Shown: positions 1 through 6,845 of the stretch, piece after piece | How positions within the stretch are numbered: position 1 is the stretch's first letter | How the letters are laid out: each line of letters opens with the position of its first letter | Assembly: GCA_002414185.1 (NCBI GenBank) | Contig: DHYS01000021.1 | Span: forward strand, 1-10,174 | Length of the DNA: 10,174 bases | Source of the DNA: Patescibacteria group bacterium UBA5124 | Lineage (GTDB): Bacteria > Patescibacteriota > Gracilibacteria > Absconditabacterales > Absconditicoccaceae | Direction: 5' to 3' | Made by a program: the position numbers and the translations under genes | Notes under the pieces: generated by a model | Databases searched by the model: none | Told to the model about the DNA's origin: nothing | Seen by the model: only the letters and a program-made list of their open reading frames with translations

Positions 1-479
1 GTAAGTACTTTGGGATTTTGCTTTCCATATTCATCCAAAGGAATAAATTCATAAAATGTTCCATGATTGATCAAAAGCATCATATCATCGACATCATTTT
101 CTCATTGGATTCCAAAAAATCATTCAGAAGCATTATAAATCTGATAATATTTCATTTTTGGATTTGGCATCATAGATTCAAATTGAGATTTGTAGAGCGT
201 AATTGGCAATCCTCATCGGAAAAACAATTGCATATTTGGCCAAACTTCCAATATATTTTTCTTTCCTGTTTTTTCTAATACTTTATATAAGAGATTGAGC
301 AACCATCAAGGCTGACCGTTGATGAAAGTAATATCTTTATTGATAGTATGATCGACAATAGCATCCAGCTTTTTTTCCCATGGTTCTATATATAATATAT
401 CTTCTTGTGGTTCTTTAAGAATTTTACCTATCCAAGGGGTCTTTTTCTGAAGAATTGCAGATATAAATCCTAATTTCAT
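1..479 (-). pseudogene. GH3-superfamily acyl-acid-amido synthetase-like fragment, N-terminus missing, runs off window
   Basis: Read with TGA as glycine, the minus strand gives an open frame of 159 codons from ATG at 479 to the window edge. It matches the middle of GH3 (auxin-responsive promoter family) proteins: a GQPGW segment, EVWPN, FFRGG, then YNASEGFFGIQ and HGTFYEFIP, all family hallmarks. Known members are adenylate-forming enzymes of about 500 residues, and bacterial ones have mostly unknown substrates. Four TGA codons fall at P-G-W, R-G-G, SE-G-FF and IQ-G-E. The homology starts at residue 1-3, yet family members have roughly 150-190 more residues before this point, including the SSGTT nucleotide-binding loop. 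An in-frame TAA lies 24 bases upstream of the ATG, and the divergent C39 gene begins 33 bases away. I therefore infer a 5'-truncated, probably inactive gene. The C-terminal part is outside the window and cannot be judged. The ATG may be coincidental. Confidence 0.78.
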
Positions 480-511
480 TTTACAAAAATAAAAATTAAA
501 TTAGGAAACAT

Positions 512-1288
512 ATGATTACATTTTTATCTATTGCCATTGGAGTTACTCTAATTGGTATTATAGTATTTATCTACTCTAAAAATCCTTGGAAAGAGACCTA
601 TACATCTTTTTTTAAGGGGAGATATAACGTAGATACTACAGCGACACTTGTTGTCCCTGTAAAACAAAAACATGAATTTAGTTGTGGTCCTTCATCCGTA
701 GAGATGCTCTTTCGATCATTTAATATTGATGTGGATAGTGAAGCTATTCATTCATATTTTTCATCAGGATTCACCAGTTCAGGGACAACTCCTTAGAAAA
801 TAAAAAAAACTATCAACAAAATTTTAAAACATGCCTGCTATAGTGACAAATACGAAGCAGATGTACAACACCTGTCTTCTTATAAAGATATTTCAGAGAT
901 TCTTCAAAGAGATCAAACGGCTATTGTATTATTTATCAATGACTTTGGTCAACATTACTTTTCTGAACGATCTTCCTTTTTACACTATGCTTGCATAAGC
1001 AAAATTTCAGATAAAGTAGTCCAAATCGCTACTCCTGAATACGAATATACATATCTATACGACTGTAAAGATGGTATTATAGAATATTCTTTGGATGATT
1101 TTTTTGAACGATTTTATTGTTTACCCAAACACATAAACAATATTGTTTGGCTTCAAAACAATACTCCAGATCGGATAATTAATGCAAAAAATCGATTTGC
1201 AAATTATTTATTCAAGAAATCATTATTATTGCTGTATAGAAGCGAAATTATGTTACCAGGGATTATGATCTATCTAAGAGAGCGATAA
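512..1288 (+). pseudogene. C39-like cysteine peptidase, membrane-anchored, interrupted by in-frame TAG
   Basis: The frame from ATG 512 to TAA 1286-1288 spans 258 codons and is open except for one TAG at 794-796 (codon 95). Residues 4-21 form a membrane anchor. The family signature follows: oxyanion-hole Gln52 in VPVKQKHEF and catalytic Cys58 in SCGPSS, the Q-x5-C spacing of C39 peptidases. After the TAG the frame continues for 163 sense codons with family-like sequence, including the expected catalytic His158 in FLHYACISK. The usual Asp-Pro that follows is Thr-Pro here (IATPEYE), so the third active-site residue may be missing. C39 relatives cleave leader peptides or other substrates at the membrane. 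AGGA at 503-506 is the clearest Shine-Dalgarno site in the window and fixes the start. TAG ends the intact peptidase gene at 8664, so it is a true stop in this genome and this gene is most likely broken by a point mutation. Sequencing error or readthrough are the alternatives. It contains no TGA codons. Confidence 0.72.
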
Positions 1289-1305
1289 TTATCGCTCTTT
1301 TTTTT
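1277..1305 (+). terminator. Rho-independent terminator of the C39-like gene
   Basis: The perfect palindrome AGAGCGATAA/TTATCGCTCT (1279-1288 and 1289-1298) is followed by a T-run. The gene's stop codon TAA at 1286-1288 lies inside the left arm. The A-run before it is short, so action is mainly on the plus strand. Confidence 0.8.
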
Positions 1306-1383
1306 ATTTTCTCTTTTTTTTTATCTCTATATCTCTATACTGTCGCTCGTTAATTAATAAAACAGATTTAAATAATCCAGTAG

Positions 1384-1413
1384 ATGCCGACTCCAAATTC
1401 TTTAGGACGGCAT
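1384..1413 (+). other. Hairpin in the pheT leader
   Basis: ATGCCG (1384-1389) pairs with CGGCAT (1408-1413). After a 2-nt AC bulge, TCC pairs with GGA around a 10-nt A/T-rich loop. It lies 34-63 bases before the pheT start, in a stretch with no other coding signal. A TATACT box at 1336-1341 could be the -10 of a promoter giving a roughly 100-nt leader, but its -35 is poor. A regulatory role such as attenuation or RNA binding is only inferred. No T-run follows directly, so it is not a standard terminator. Confidence 0.4.
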
Positions 1414-1446
1414 GACATTTAGAGATTTACCTTTTTAATATACTCT

Positions 1447-3939
1447 ATGAAATATCATTCATCGTTACTCAAAAAATTTATTTCAGTCAATGAAACTCCA
1501 GAAAATATAGCCAAAAATCTCATTGTTAAAACGTGCGAGATAGAAGAAATTATCGAAAGAAAAATATCAGACTCTATTGTTATATGATATGTTACATCTT
1601 GCGAAAAACATCCTGATGCTGACAGACTCAATGTTTGCCAAGTAAACTGTGGAGACAAAGGTAGTTATCAGATCATTTGTGGTGGGCTCAATGTGAAAGC
1701 AGGACTTTTTGTACCTGTAGCATTACCTGGAACTAGATTTGAAAAAGCTGGAATCACTATCGAAGCAAGAAAGATGAGAGGAATCGAATCCAATGGAATG
1801 ATCTGTGCTAAAGAAGAAATAGATATCATGGAAGATATGGATAGCCATGGAATCTGGGATTTACAATTGGATTTGGAAGATATTAGTGAAGCTGATTTAG
1901 GGACTCCATTAGCTCAAAAATTTTCACGACTCAATAGTTATGTCTTTGATGTAGATAATAAAGGACTCACAAATAGACCAGATCTTACTGGACATTTTGG
2001 TGCAGCTGTAGAACTCAATGCTATATTTAGATGAGGTTCTGCTATTAGCTACAATAAGGTTAGTGATCTTATCAAACAATTTGACCATACAAATATTGTA
2101 GAAACACTTCAGCAAGCTACTCCAGCCAAGAGAAACGTAGTAGGACAAGCTGACGGATTAAACTCATATACCCTCTTGGAGATCAATAATGTAGATATCA
2201 AGCAAACATCATTTTTCACAAGACTCCAAATGATAGATATGGGAGCAAACCCTAAAAGTAACTGGGTAGATTTTTCTAATCTCTTTATGCTTTTGACAGG
2301 ACAACCTATTCACTTCTTTGACGCAGACAAGGTAGATGGAGATATTATCATCAGAAACGCTACTGATGGAGAAGAATTTATCGATCTTTTTGAAACAAAT
2401 CATACCCTCAAATCTACAGATATCGTGATCGCAGACAAAACTAAGATTCTTGCTTTAGCAGGAGTAGTAGGAGGTCTCAATAGTGGAGTTTCTGATACTA
2501 CCAAAAACATCCTTGTAGAAATCGCAAATTTTGATCCAGTAAAAGTAAGAAAAACTGGTACAAGATTATCTCTCAGAACTGATGCAGAGCTTAGATATGA
2601 AAAAAATATTAATCCATGGTGGTCTCTTTATTGTTTGATTTTGTTTTTGGATGAACTCAAATATTATGGTAAAGATCTAGGAAATTATGAACTTGGTGGT
2701 ATTGCTCATTATATCAATCCAGCTATTACAGATTCAAGATATAAGACTGTATCTATAGATCTTGATCGTATAGAAAAATCTATCTTTGGAAAACAACAAA
2801 ATGGATTTCAAAATACTGCCAGAGAAATCCTAGCAGGATTAGGATTTGGTGTAAACAACGATAGCGTTGTTTGTCCTATATGGAGATCTCCTGATGATCT
2901 CAATATCATGGAAGACATCACAGAAGAAATCGTAAGAATCTATGGATATGAAAATGTAACAAATACTCCTCTTCTTAGTGATACTAACCATATACCATAT
3001 AGTCCAGAGATAGCTCTCCAAAGAAAATTAGAAGAGATATTGATCGAAACATTACATGCAGATCAGACAGAAACATATCCTCGAGTAAGTGAAAAACTCC
3101 TCAACCAATTTGGGAAAAACACAGAAAATATGTATTCACTTATCAATCCTGTAAACCCAGAAACACCGTATCTTAGAGATAGCTTAGTTTATAATCTTCT
3201 TGGATATGTTGCCAAAAATAGTAAATTTTTTGATAGTTTTAGAATATTTGATATAGGAAAGGTTTGGGAAAAATCTAACACAGCCAATCCTACTGGAACA
3301 TATGCATCTCAATTTATCAACGAACAAATGATGCTTGGTATTTTTGTTTACCAAAAAGATATCTCTACTTGGGAACAAGATCCAATTTTGGAGGCTAAAA
3401 ATATTATTAAAACTATATTTAACAAACTAGAAGTACAAACTACAATCAATTATATCCCCACTCAAAATCCTAGTATTCATCCAAAGAAACAAGCAACAAT
3501 CTCTATTAATGGAAATGATTTTGGTTTTGTTGGATCACTTCATCCAATGATTCTCAAAGAACACAAAATCCCTGAGACAGCTGGTGCTGTTTATATATCA
3601 CTTTCTTTTAATGCAATCCTCAGTCTTTTAGCACAACAAACTGATGTCAAACATCACTATGAAACACTTCAAGATCAAATTGTTTGGAGAGATCTTTGTT
3701 TTGTAATCGATAACAATCAGACTTTTGATGCAGTACTTAACTCTGTAAAAGAGATCAAAGATATTAAAGACTTGGAAGTATTTGATGTATATGAAGGAGC
3801 AAATTTAGGAGAAGGTAAAAAATCTGTCTCTATCAAGATCAAGATTGTTGGTGATGGAAACCTTACTACTGAAGCTATCAATGCAATCATGGATAAAGCA
3901 ATCAAGGCTGCAGAAAAAGTTGGTGGAAAGTTGAGATAA
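1447..3939 (+). CDS. pheT: Phenylalanine--tRNA ligase beta subunit
   Basis: PheT is the large subunit of the (alpha-beta)2 enzyme that charges tRNA-Phe with phenylalanine in the cytoplasm. The frame encodes 830 residues, close to the usual ~800, and ends in TAA. Visible domains are the OB-fold tRNA-binding region (about 40-150, with EKHPDADRL, ICGGLN and MRGIESNGMI), the B3/B4 editing region (about 205-390, with NRPDLTG just before it and GQPIHFFDADKVDG), B5 (about 430-505, IDLDRIEKSIFG, then EEIVRIYGYENV), the inactive synthetase-like core, and a C-terminal FDX-ACB anticodon-binding domain (about 740-830, WRDLCFVIDNN). TGA occurs at codon 47 (VI-G-YV, aligning with the GEV of other PheTs) and codon 196 (FR-G-GS) and must be glycine for the protein to exist. 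A TAG at 1420-1422 lies upstream in frame, so ATG 1447 is the earliest ATG start. No Shine-Dalgarno is evident. pheS, often adjacent, is not in the window: the upstream neighbour is an unrelated, terminated gene. Confidence 0.97.
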
Positions 3940-3973
3940 ATATATCCTTTTTATTTAATTTTTTTTCTCTTTG

Positions 3974-4014
3974 TGTCATTCCGGCTTTGTCAGATGGAGC
4001 AGGAATCTAGTTTT
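3974..4014 (+). repeat. 41-bp hairpin repeat, copy 1
   Basis: This unit is 33/41 identical to the copy at 4051-4091. Arms ATTCCGGCT and AGCAGGAAT pair with one G-A mismatch. Three of the eight differences from copy 2 fall at stem positions and keep or improve the pairing (C-G to T-A, G-A to C-G, T-A to T-G). The hairpin is followed by a T-run starting at 4011, so this copy may double as the terminator of pheT, which has no other hairpin after its stop. Confidence 0.65.
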
Positions 4015-4050
4015 TTCTTAAATTCTATTTAATACTTCTTGCTTTTTTGT

Positions 4051-4091
4051 TGTCATTTCCGCTTTATCAGCTGGGGCGGAAATCTAATTTT
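4051..4091 (+). repeat. 41-bp hairpin repeat, copy 2
   Basis: This is the second copy of the unit at 3974-4014. Its stem is ATTTCCGC/GCGGAAAT, a perfect 8-bp pairing extended by a T-G wobble. The middle TCAGCTGGG corresponds to TCAGATGGA in copy 1. It lies inside the left end of the inverted-repeat element, whereas copy 1 lies just outside. Confidence 0.65.
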
Positions 4092-4125
4092 ATTTATTGA
4101 GAGAAGTCTCAAAACTCTTTTATTT

Positions 4126-4153
4126 GACCTTTTTGTCTTGATACAAAAAGGTC
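4126..4153. repeat. Perfect 11-bp inverted repeat hairpin
   Basis: GACCTTTTTGT (4126-4136) and ACAAAAAGGTC (4143-4153) flank the 6-nt loop CTTGAT. A GACCTTTTTG stretch recurs at 4366-4375 in the same element, so the motif is repeated within it. The hairpin is not next to a gene end and has no long T-run after it, so a terminator role is unlikely. Confidence 0.7.
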
Positions 4154-4166
4154 GGAAAAAAATCAA

Positions 4167-4211
4167 GTCGCCATCAAATCTCGCTCTTCGCTCGGTCAAG
4201 GTGATGGCGAC
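4167..4211. repeat. 10-bp inverted repeat hairpin with 25-nt loop
   Basis: GTCGCCATCA (4167-4176) pairs with TGATGGCGAC (4202-4211). The loop contains CGCTCTTCGCTCGG. It is one of a series of hairpins inside the inverted-repeat element. Confidence 0.6.
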
Positions 4212-4327
4212 GGTAGCTGTTACAGTAATTGTTCAGACATGTTGAAGTGACCTACTTTTTTTGAAAATATAATTTTTACAATTTTCCCGTGTCGATATAG
4301 CTGGAAAGCCTAACGTTGACTAATAAA

Positions 4328-4363
4328 CCACCGGCCGAACAAACGTGGCGGATTTGTGAGGCC
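4328..4363. other. Structured GC-rich core with possible H-type pseudoknot
   Basis: GGCC-GA-ACAAA (4333-4343) can pair with TTTGT-GA-GGCC (4353-4363): nine Watson-Crick pairs around tandem G-A mismatches, a common RNA stabilising motif. The 9-nt loop (CGTGGCGGA) contains GTGG (4345-4348), complementary to CCAC (4328-4331) just 5' of the stem. That arrangement is an H-type pseudoknot. The fold is read by eye from the sequence and no family is recognised. Confidence 0.4.
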
Positions 4364-4375
4364 TAGACCTTTTTG

Positions 4376-4406
4376 GATACTTTTTTCGGTAATGGGAAAA
4401 AGTATC
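4376..4406. repeat. 10-bp inverted repeat hairpin at the right end of the element
   Basis: GATACTTTTT (4376-4385) pairs with AAAAAGTATC (4397-4406) around the loop TCGGTAATGGG. Its right arm overlaps the right terminal inverted repeat, so local and long-range pairings compete. Confidence 0.6.
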
Positions 4407-4435
4407 AAATAGAATTTAAGAAAAACAATTTATAT

Positions 4436-4461
4436 AAAAAAACCACCCATTGATGAGTGGC
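4436..4461 (-). terminator. Rho-independent terminator of the DUF5684-like gene
   Basis: On the minus strand, CCACTCAT and ATGGGTGG form a 7-8 bp stem with one G-T wobble, followed by seven T residues. It begins 23 bases after the TAA stop of the gene at 4484-4972. Confidence 0.87.
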
Positions 4462-4483
4462 TTTCTTTGCATATAATCAGAAT

Positions 4484-4972
4484 TTATTTTTTGAATTTAG
4501 CTTTACCGAATGCTAGGATTGGGTAGAAAATGAATGGAAGTACGATAAGTCCTAGTGCAAATCCTACTCTCTTTCCAAATTTTTTAGCAATACCGTTTGA
4601 GATAACAACATACAAAAATAAGAATACAAGTGCTGCTATTACCACACCTGCTCATCAAAGTCATGCATTTGTTTCAGATATTGCTCCTGATAATACAAAC
4701 AATACTACAGGTATCATAAATAAGAAATACCACCATCCTGGTTTACCAGACATTAAGATCATAAGATATCCATTGTGTCCTTTGATCAAAGATTCATATC
4801 CTTCGTATCCAGCTTTTTTGAATAATCTCCAGAATACAATACAATAAAATACAATAAGGGCAACAATAACGATAGTTCCTACAACTCCAATAGCTCCAGA
4901 TGCTGCTACCATATTCATCGCATCAAGTTGAGATAAAGAAGCTAATTCTTGTCCTGTAAGTGGTAAATCCAT
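4484..4972 (-). CDS. DUF5684-like small membrane protein
   Basis: This is a 162-residue integral membrane protein with about four hydrophobic segments (roughly 25-50, 70-100, 107-125 and 135-155). It resembles the DUF5684 family: KAGYEGYESLI, then GKPGWWYF, and a C-terminal half with ISNGIAKKFGKRVGFALGL and LPFIFYPILAFGKAKF. The family has no established function. Three TGA codons at 104, 106 and 107 (NA-G-L-G-G-AG) must be glycine. With the standard code the protein would lose its last third, which contains the most conserved family sequence. An earlier in-frame ATG at 5008 lies inside the terminator hairpin of the upstream gene, so ATG 4972 (MDLPLTGQEL) is preferred. No Shine-Dalgarno is visible. 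The gene lies between two strong terminators and is probably its own transcript. Confidence 0.85.
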
Positions 4973-4980
4973 TGTAATAA

Positions 4981-5025
4981 AAAAAGGATAAAAGTGGTAA
5001 TGTACCATTGTTTTTTTATCCTTTT
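4981..5025 (-). terminator. Rho-independent terminator after the sortase gene
   Basis: On the minus strand, AAAAGGATAAAA pairs with TTTTATCCTTTT, with an inner TGGTA-CAT-TACCA hairpin, and a T-run follows. It sits between the sortase stop (5049) and the next start (4972), only nine bases before that ATG. It could also act as an attenuator for any readthrough into the membrane protein gene. Confidence 0.75.
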
Positions 5026-5048
5026 ATAAAAATATTTCAAGAGATTTG

Positions 5049-5930
5049 TTACTTGGTGCTATCGGTTTGTACCTGTTCTGCTATAACCAACATTCTTTGT
5101 TTTGCAGTACCTATCGGATAACATCCCATTAATGTTACATAATTTTTTCCATTATTTTGAGAAAGTTTAGCATATTGCTGGTAGGTTTCATTTACGTGTT
5201 GAGGATATTTTACTTGAATATCTACAACCTTATATTCATACAAATGACCATCCCAAACTACTTGCACAACATCTCCTATTTGTATCTGTGAGATGTGAGC
5301 AAACGCCATACCATATTTATTGTATTTCCACCATTCTTGACTAGTATGTCCAAAAATTAAGGCATTTCCTGATTCTCATGGATTTGGTGTGGTAGGATAT
5401 TTTACTACTCCTCTTTTGAGCTCTTCATTGTAGTTTTTGTAAATAAACTCCTCCATATTTGTGTATGCACTGATTACAATAGGATCATCTACACCAAATC
5501 TTGGCACAATAAGTCTATTTGTAGGCGGTAAGGTATTAAAATTAAAATCATATCATTTCAATCATTCTGCTAATAAACTTTCTGTATCTTTGGCAATAGG
5601 TTCTGAAAGACTTCATGATGCCATATATTCTTCTATCATTGAAGATATTTCTTGTTCCCTTGCTTGTTGTTTATCTATGATTGAAGAAATAGAACTGTTT
5701 TGATACATACTCTCTTTTACATCTTCTATATTTTCTGACGAATTTAAGTTTAGTGTTTCTTTGAGACTAGAGGCAAACAAGGTTGCATTAGTAAATACGG
5801 TAACTACTGTCGTTGCAATACCAAAAATTAATCAGATAATTACAAGTTCTCTAATATATGAAAATATTTTATTCTTTTGTCTTTTTTTGGAAGTAAGTGT
5901 ATCTAAGTGATCTAGCGTAAGATAATGCAT
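5049..5930 (-). CDS. Sortase family transpeptidase, membrane-anchored
   Basis: Sortases cut a sorting signal in secreted proteins and transfer the protein to a cell-surface acceptor or pilin. Read with TGA as glycine, the protein has 293 residues: a short basic cytoplasmic N-terminus (KKRQKNK), one membrane segment (about 27-50), a helical linker (55-120), then the sortase barrel. Catalytic residues are visible: His195 in NALIFGHTS, Cys270 in VTLMGCYP, and Arg279 in TAKQRMLV. The residue before the Cys is Gly rather than the usual Thr of TLxTC. Five TGA codons occur, at 33, 106, 123, 126 and 185. With the standard code the His and Cys would be on separate fragments. A promoter at 5970-5998 places transcription just upstream of ATG 5930. 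The earlier in-frame ATG near 6053 lies in the previous gene's terminator and is rejected. Terminators on both sides suggest a single-gene transcript. No obvious substrate gene is nearby. Confidence 0.9.
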
Positions 5931-5969
5931 AGCAAACGTCTTTCTAAAATTAAAACCATATACAGTATA

Positions 5970-5998
5970 AGTATATAGATTACTAGATTTGAAAACAA
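5970..5998 (-). promoter_or_regulatory. Promoter of the sortase gene
   Basis: On the minus strand, TTGTTT (-35, 5993-5998) is followed after exactly 17 bases by TATACT (-10, 5970-5975). A second TATACT starts directly after it. The expected transcript start leaves about a 30-nt leader before ATG 5930. Confidence 0.6.
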
Positions 5999-6037
5999 AA
6001 AAATCAGATTTCCTTTTGTTTGTTTGATTGACAAATT

Positions 6038-6063
6038 TAAAAAAATCCCGCACAATATGCGGG
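6038..6063 (-). terminator. Rho-independent terminator of the polytopic membrane protein gene
   Basis: CCCGCA and TGCGGG (6047-6052 and 6058-6063) form a perfect GC-rich 6-bp stem. On the minus strand it is followed by ATTTTTTT, eight bases after the gene's stop at 6072. Confidence 0.88.
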
Positions 6064-6071
6064 AATAATTT

Positions 6072-6674
6072 TTATAAACTTCTGAAAAGCAAATATTCTT
6101 TCTTGAGTCCTATATTTATTAGAAACCAGGAGAGAATAAAAAAGAGTGAAGTAACTATAGCTAAGAATACACTTTGGAAGACCATCCAATAAATAGATAG
6201 CCCTATTGTCGATACAAAGTATACTATCACAAACACTGAAATATAATATTCATTTTTTGTTATAGTGTAATATCCATAACGATAATCAATCTTAGAGATT
6301 ATAGCAGGCCTTTTTATCATAGATAAGGCTAGCGCTCCACAGAATACAATCAGTATTACAACTGTAAATTCCACAAAATACTCATATGGAATGCGGATAA
6401 AGTTGGACACCAGATATGGAACCAAAAATAACAACGCCATTACTGAAGCTATAATAATCCTTGTAAGTGTAAAAAATCTTTTTTTAAGAGATTTCTTATG
6501 ATACACAATATAGATAATTCTTCCTACTATAACTAGAGATACAAACGTCATTATAGATGCTATCAAAAAGATAGGTATTGGAGGATTGTATCTAGTAAAT
6601 ATAAAGAATAGAAGGATTACCATCACTACTCCGACACCAACATACTTCAAAATCATTTTCAACTTCTTTTTCAT
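6072..6674 (-). CDS. Polytopic membrane protein of unknown function
   Basis: The 200-residue protein begins with a basic stretch (MKKKLKMILK) and has about six membrane-spanning segments: roughly 9-27, 33-56, 68-92, 98-120, 142-164 and 168-192. These are joined by short basic loops such as YHKKSLKKRF and MIKRPAIISK. I recognise no family, catalytic motif or transport signature. The length, the start at the first ATG after A-rich DNA and the clean terminator at 6038-6063 support a real gene. It contains no TGA codons, although its few glycines make that uninformative. It starts 171 bases from recJ in the opposite direction, so the two share an upstream region. It is followed by the sortase, but with a terminator between them, so no functional link is shown. 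Confidence 0.8.
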   Translation of the reverse strand: MKKKLKMILKYVGVGVVMVILLFFIFTRYNPPIPIFLIASIMTFVSLVIVGRIIYIVYHKKSLKKRFFTLTRIIIASVMALLFLVPYLVSNFIRIPYEYFVEFTVVILIVFCGALALSMIKRPAIISKIDYRYGYYTITKNEYYISVFVIVYFVSTIGLSIYWMVFQSVFLAIVTSLFFILSWFLINIGLKKEYLLFRSL

Positions 6675-6845
6675 TTTATTAATTTTTATTTTTTTTGCTT
6701 TACTCTTTTAAGAAAATACCACAAAATATCAATATTTTTTGTTTGTATTTTGAATAAATAACATTAGAGTGGTAGGACGTTAAATTATCGTGAATATGTC
6801 ATCAAAATAATTAAGAAGTGTTTCTATTTTGTGTAGGTAAAAATT

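Larger units (their letters stand above)
4012..4425. mobile_element. Non-coding 414-bp element with 26-bp terminal inverted repeats (MITE-like)
   Basis: The left end (4012-4037, beginning TTTTTCTTAAATTC) and the right end (4400-4425) are inverted repeats matching at 25 of 26 positions. Between them lie at least four further hairpins and a core of about half G+C, while the surroundings are much more AT-rich. No convincing gene is inside: the open frames are short and lack recognisable sequence. I see no clear target-site duplication outside the ends (CTAGT on the left, CAATT on the right). The layout suits a miniature inverted-repeat element mobilised in trans or a structured intergenic repeat. 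Together with 3940-4011 and 4426-4483 it fills the 544-base gap between pheT and the next gene. Confidence 0.5.

Noticed and set aside
18..278. 86-codon plus-strand open frame at the left edge
   Set aside because: It is antisense to the GH3-like frame, which has strong family motifs, and shows no recognisable sequence of its own.
3974..4091. CRISPR array
   Set aside because: There are only two diverged units with no regular spacers and no cas genes nearby.
4039..4245. 68-codon plus-strand open frame in the intergenic element
   Set aside because: It runs through several hairpins and both arms of a perfect inverted repeat, lacks a ribosome site and family resemblance, and is explained by the repeat structure.
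4289..4369. tRNA gene in the GC-richer stretch
   Set aside because: No cloverleaf, anticodon stem or T-loop consensus could be drawn. The pairing fits a hairpin or pseudoknot instead.
4530..4847. 105-codon plus-strand open frame
   Set aside because: It lies antisense to the DUF5684-like gene, whose family motifs and terminator are clear.
4981..5008. Upstream start ATG 5008 for the DUF5684-like protein
   Set aside because: The extra 12 residues would be encoded by the terminator stem of the upstream gene. ATG 4972 gives the expected family N-terminus.
5832..6053. Separate 73-residue gene upstream of the sortase
   Set aside because: Its 3' part is the sortase N-terminus once TGA is read as Gly. 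Its apparent ATG lies in the terminator hairpin of the preceding gene, and the sortase promoter lies inside it.
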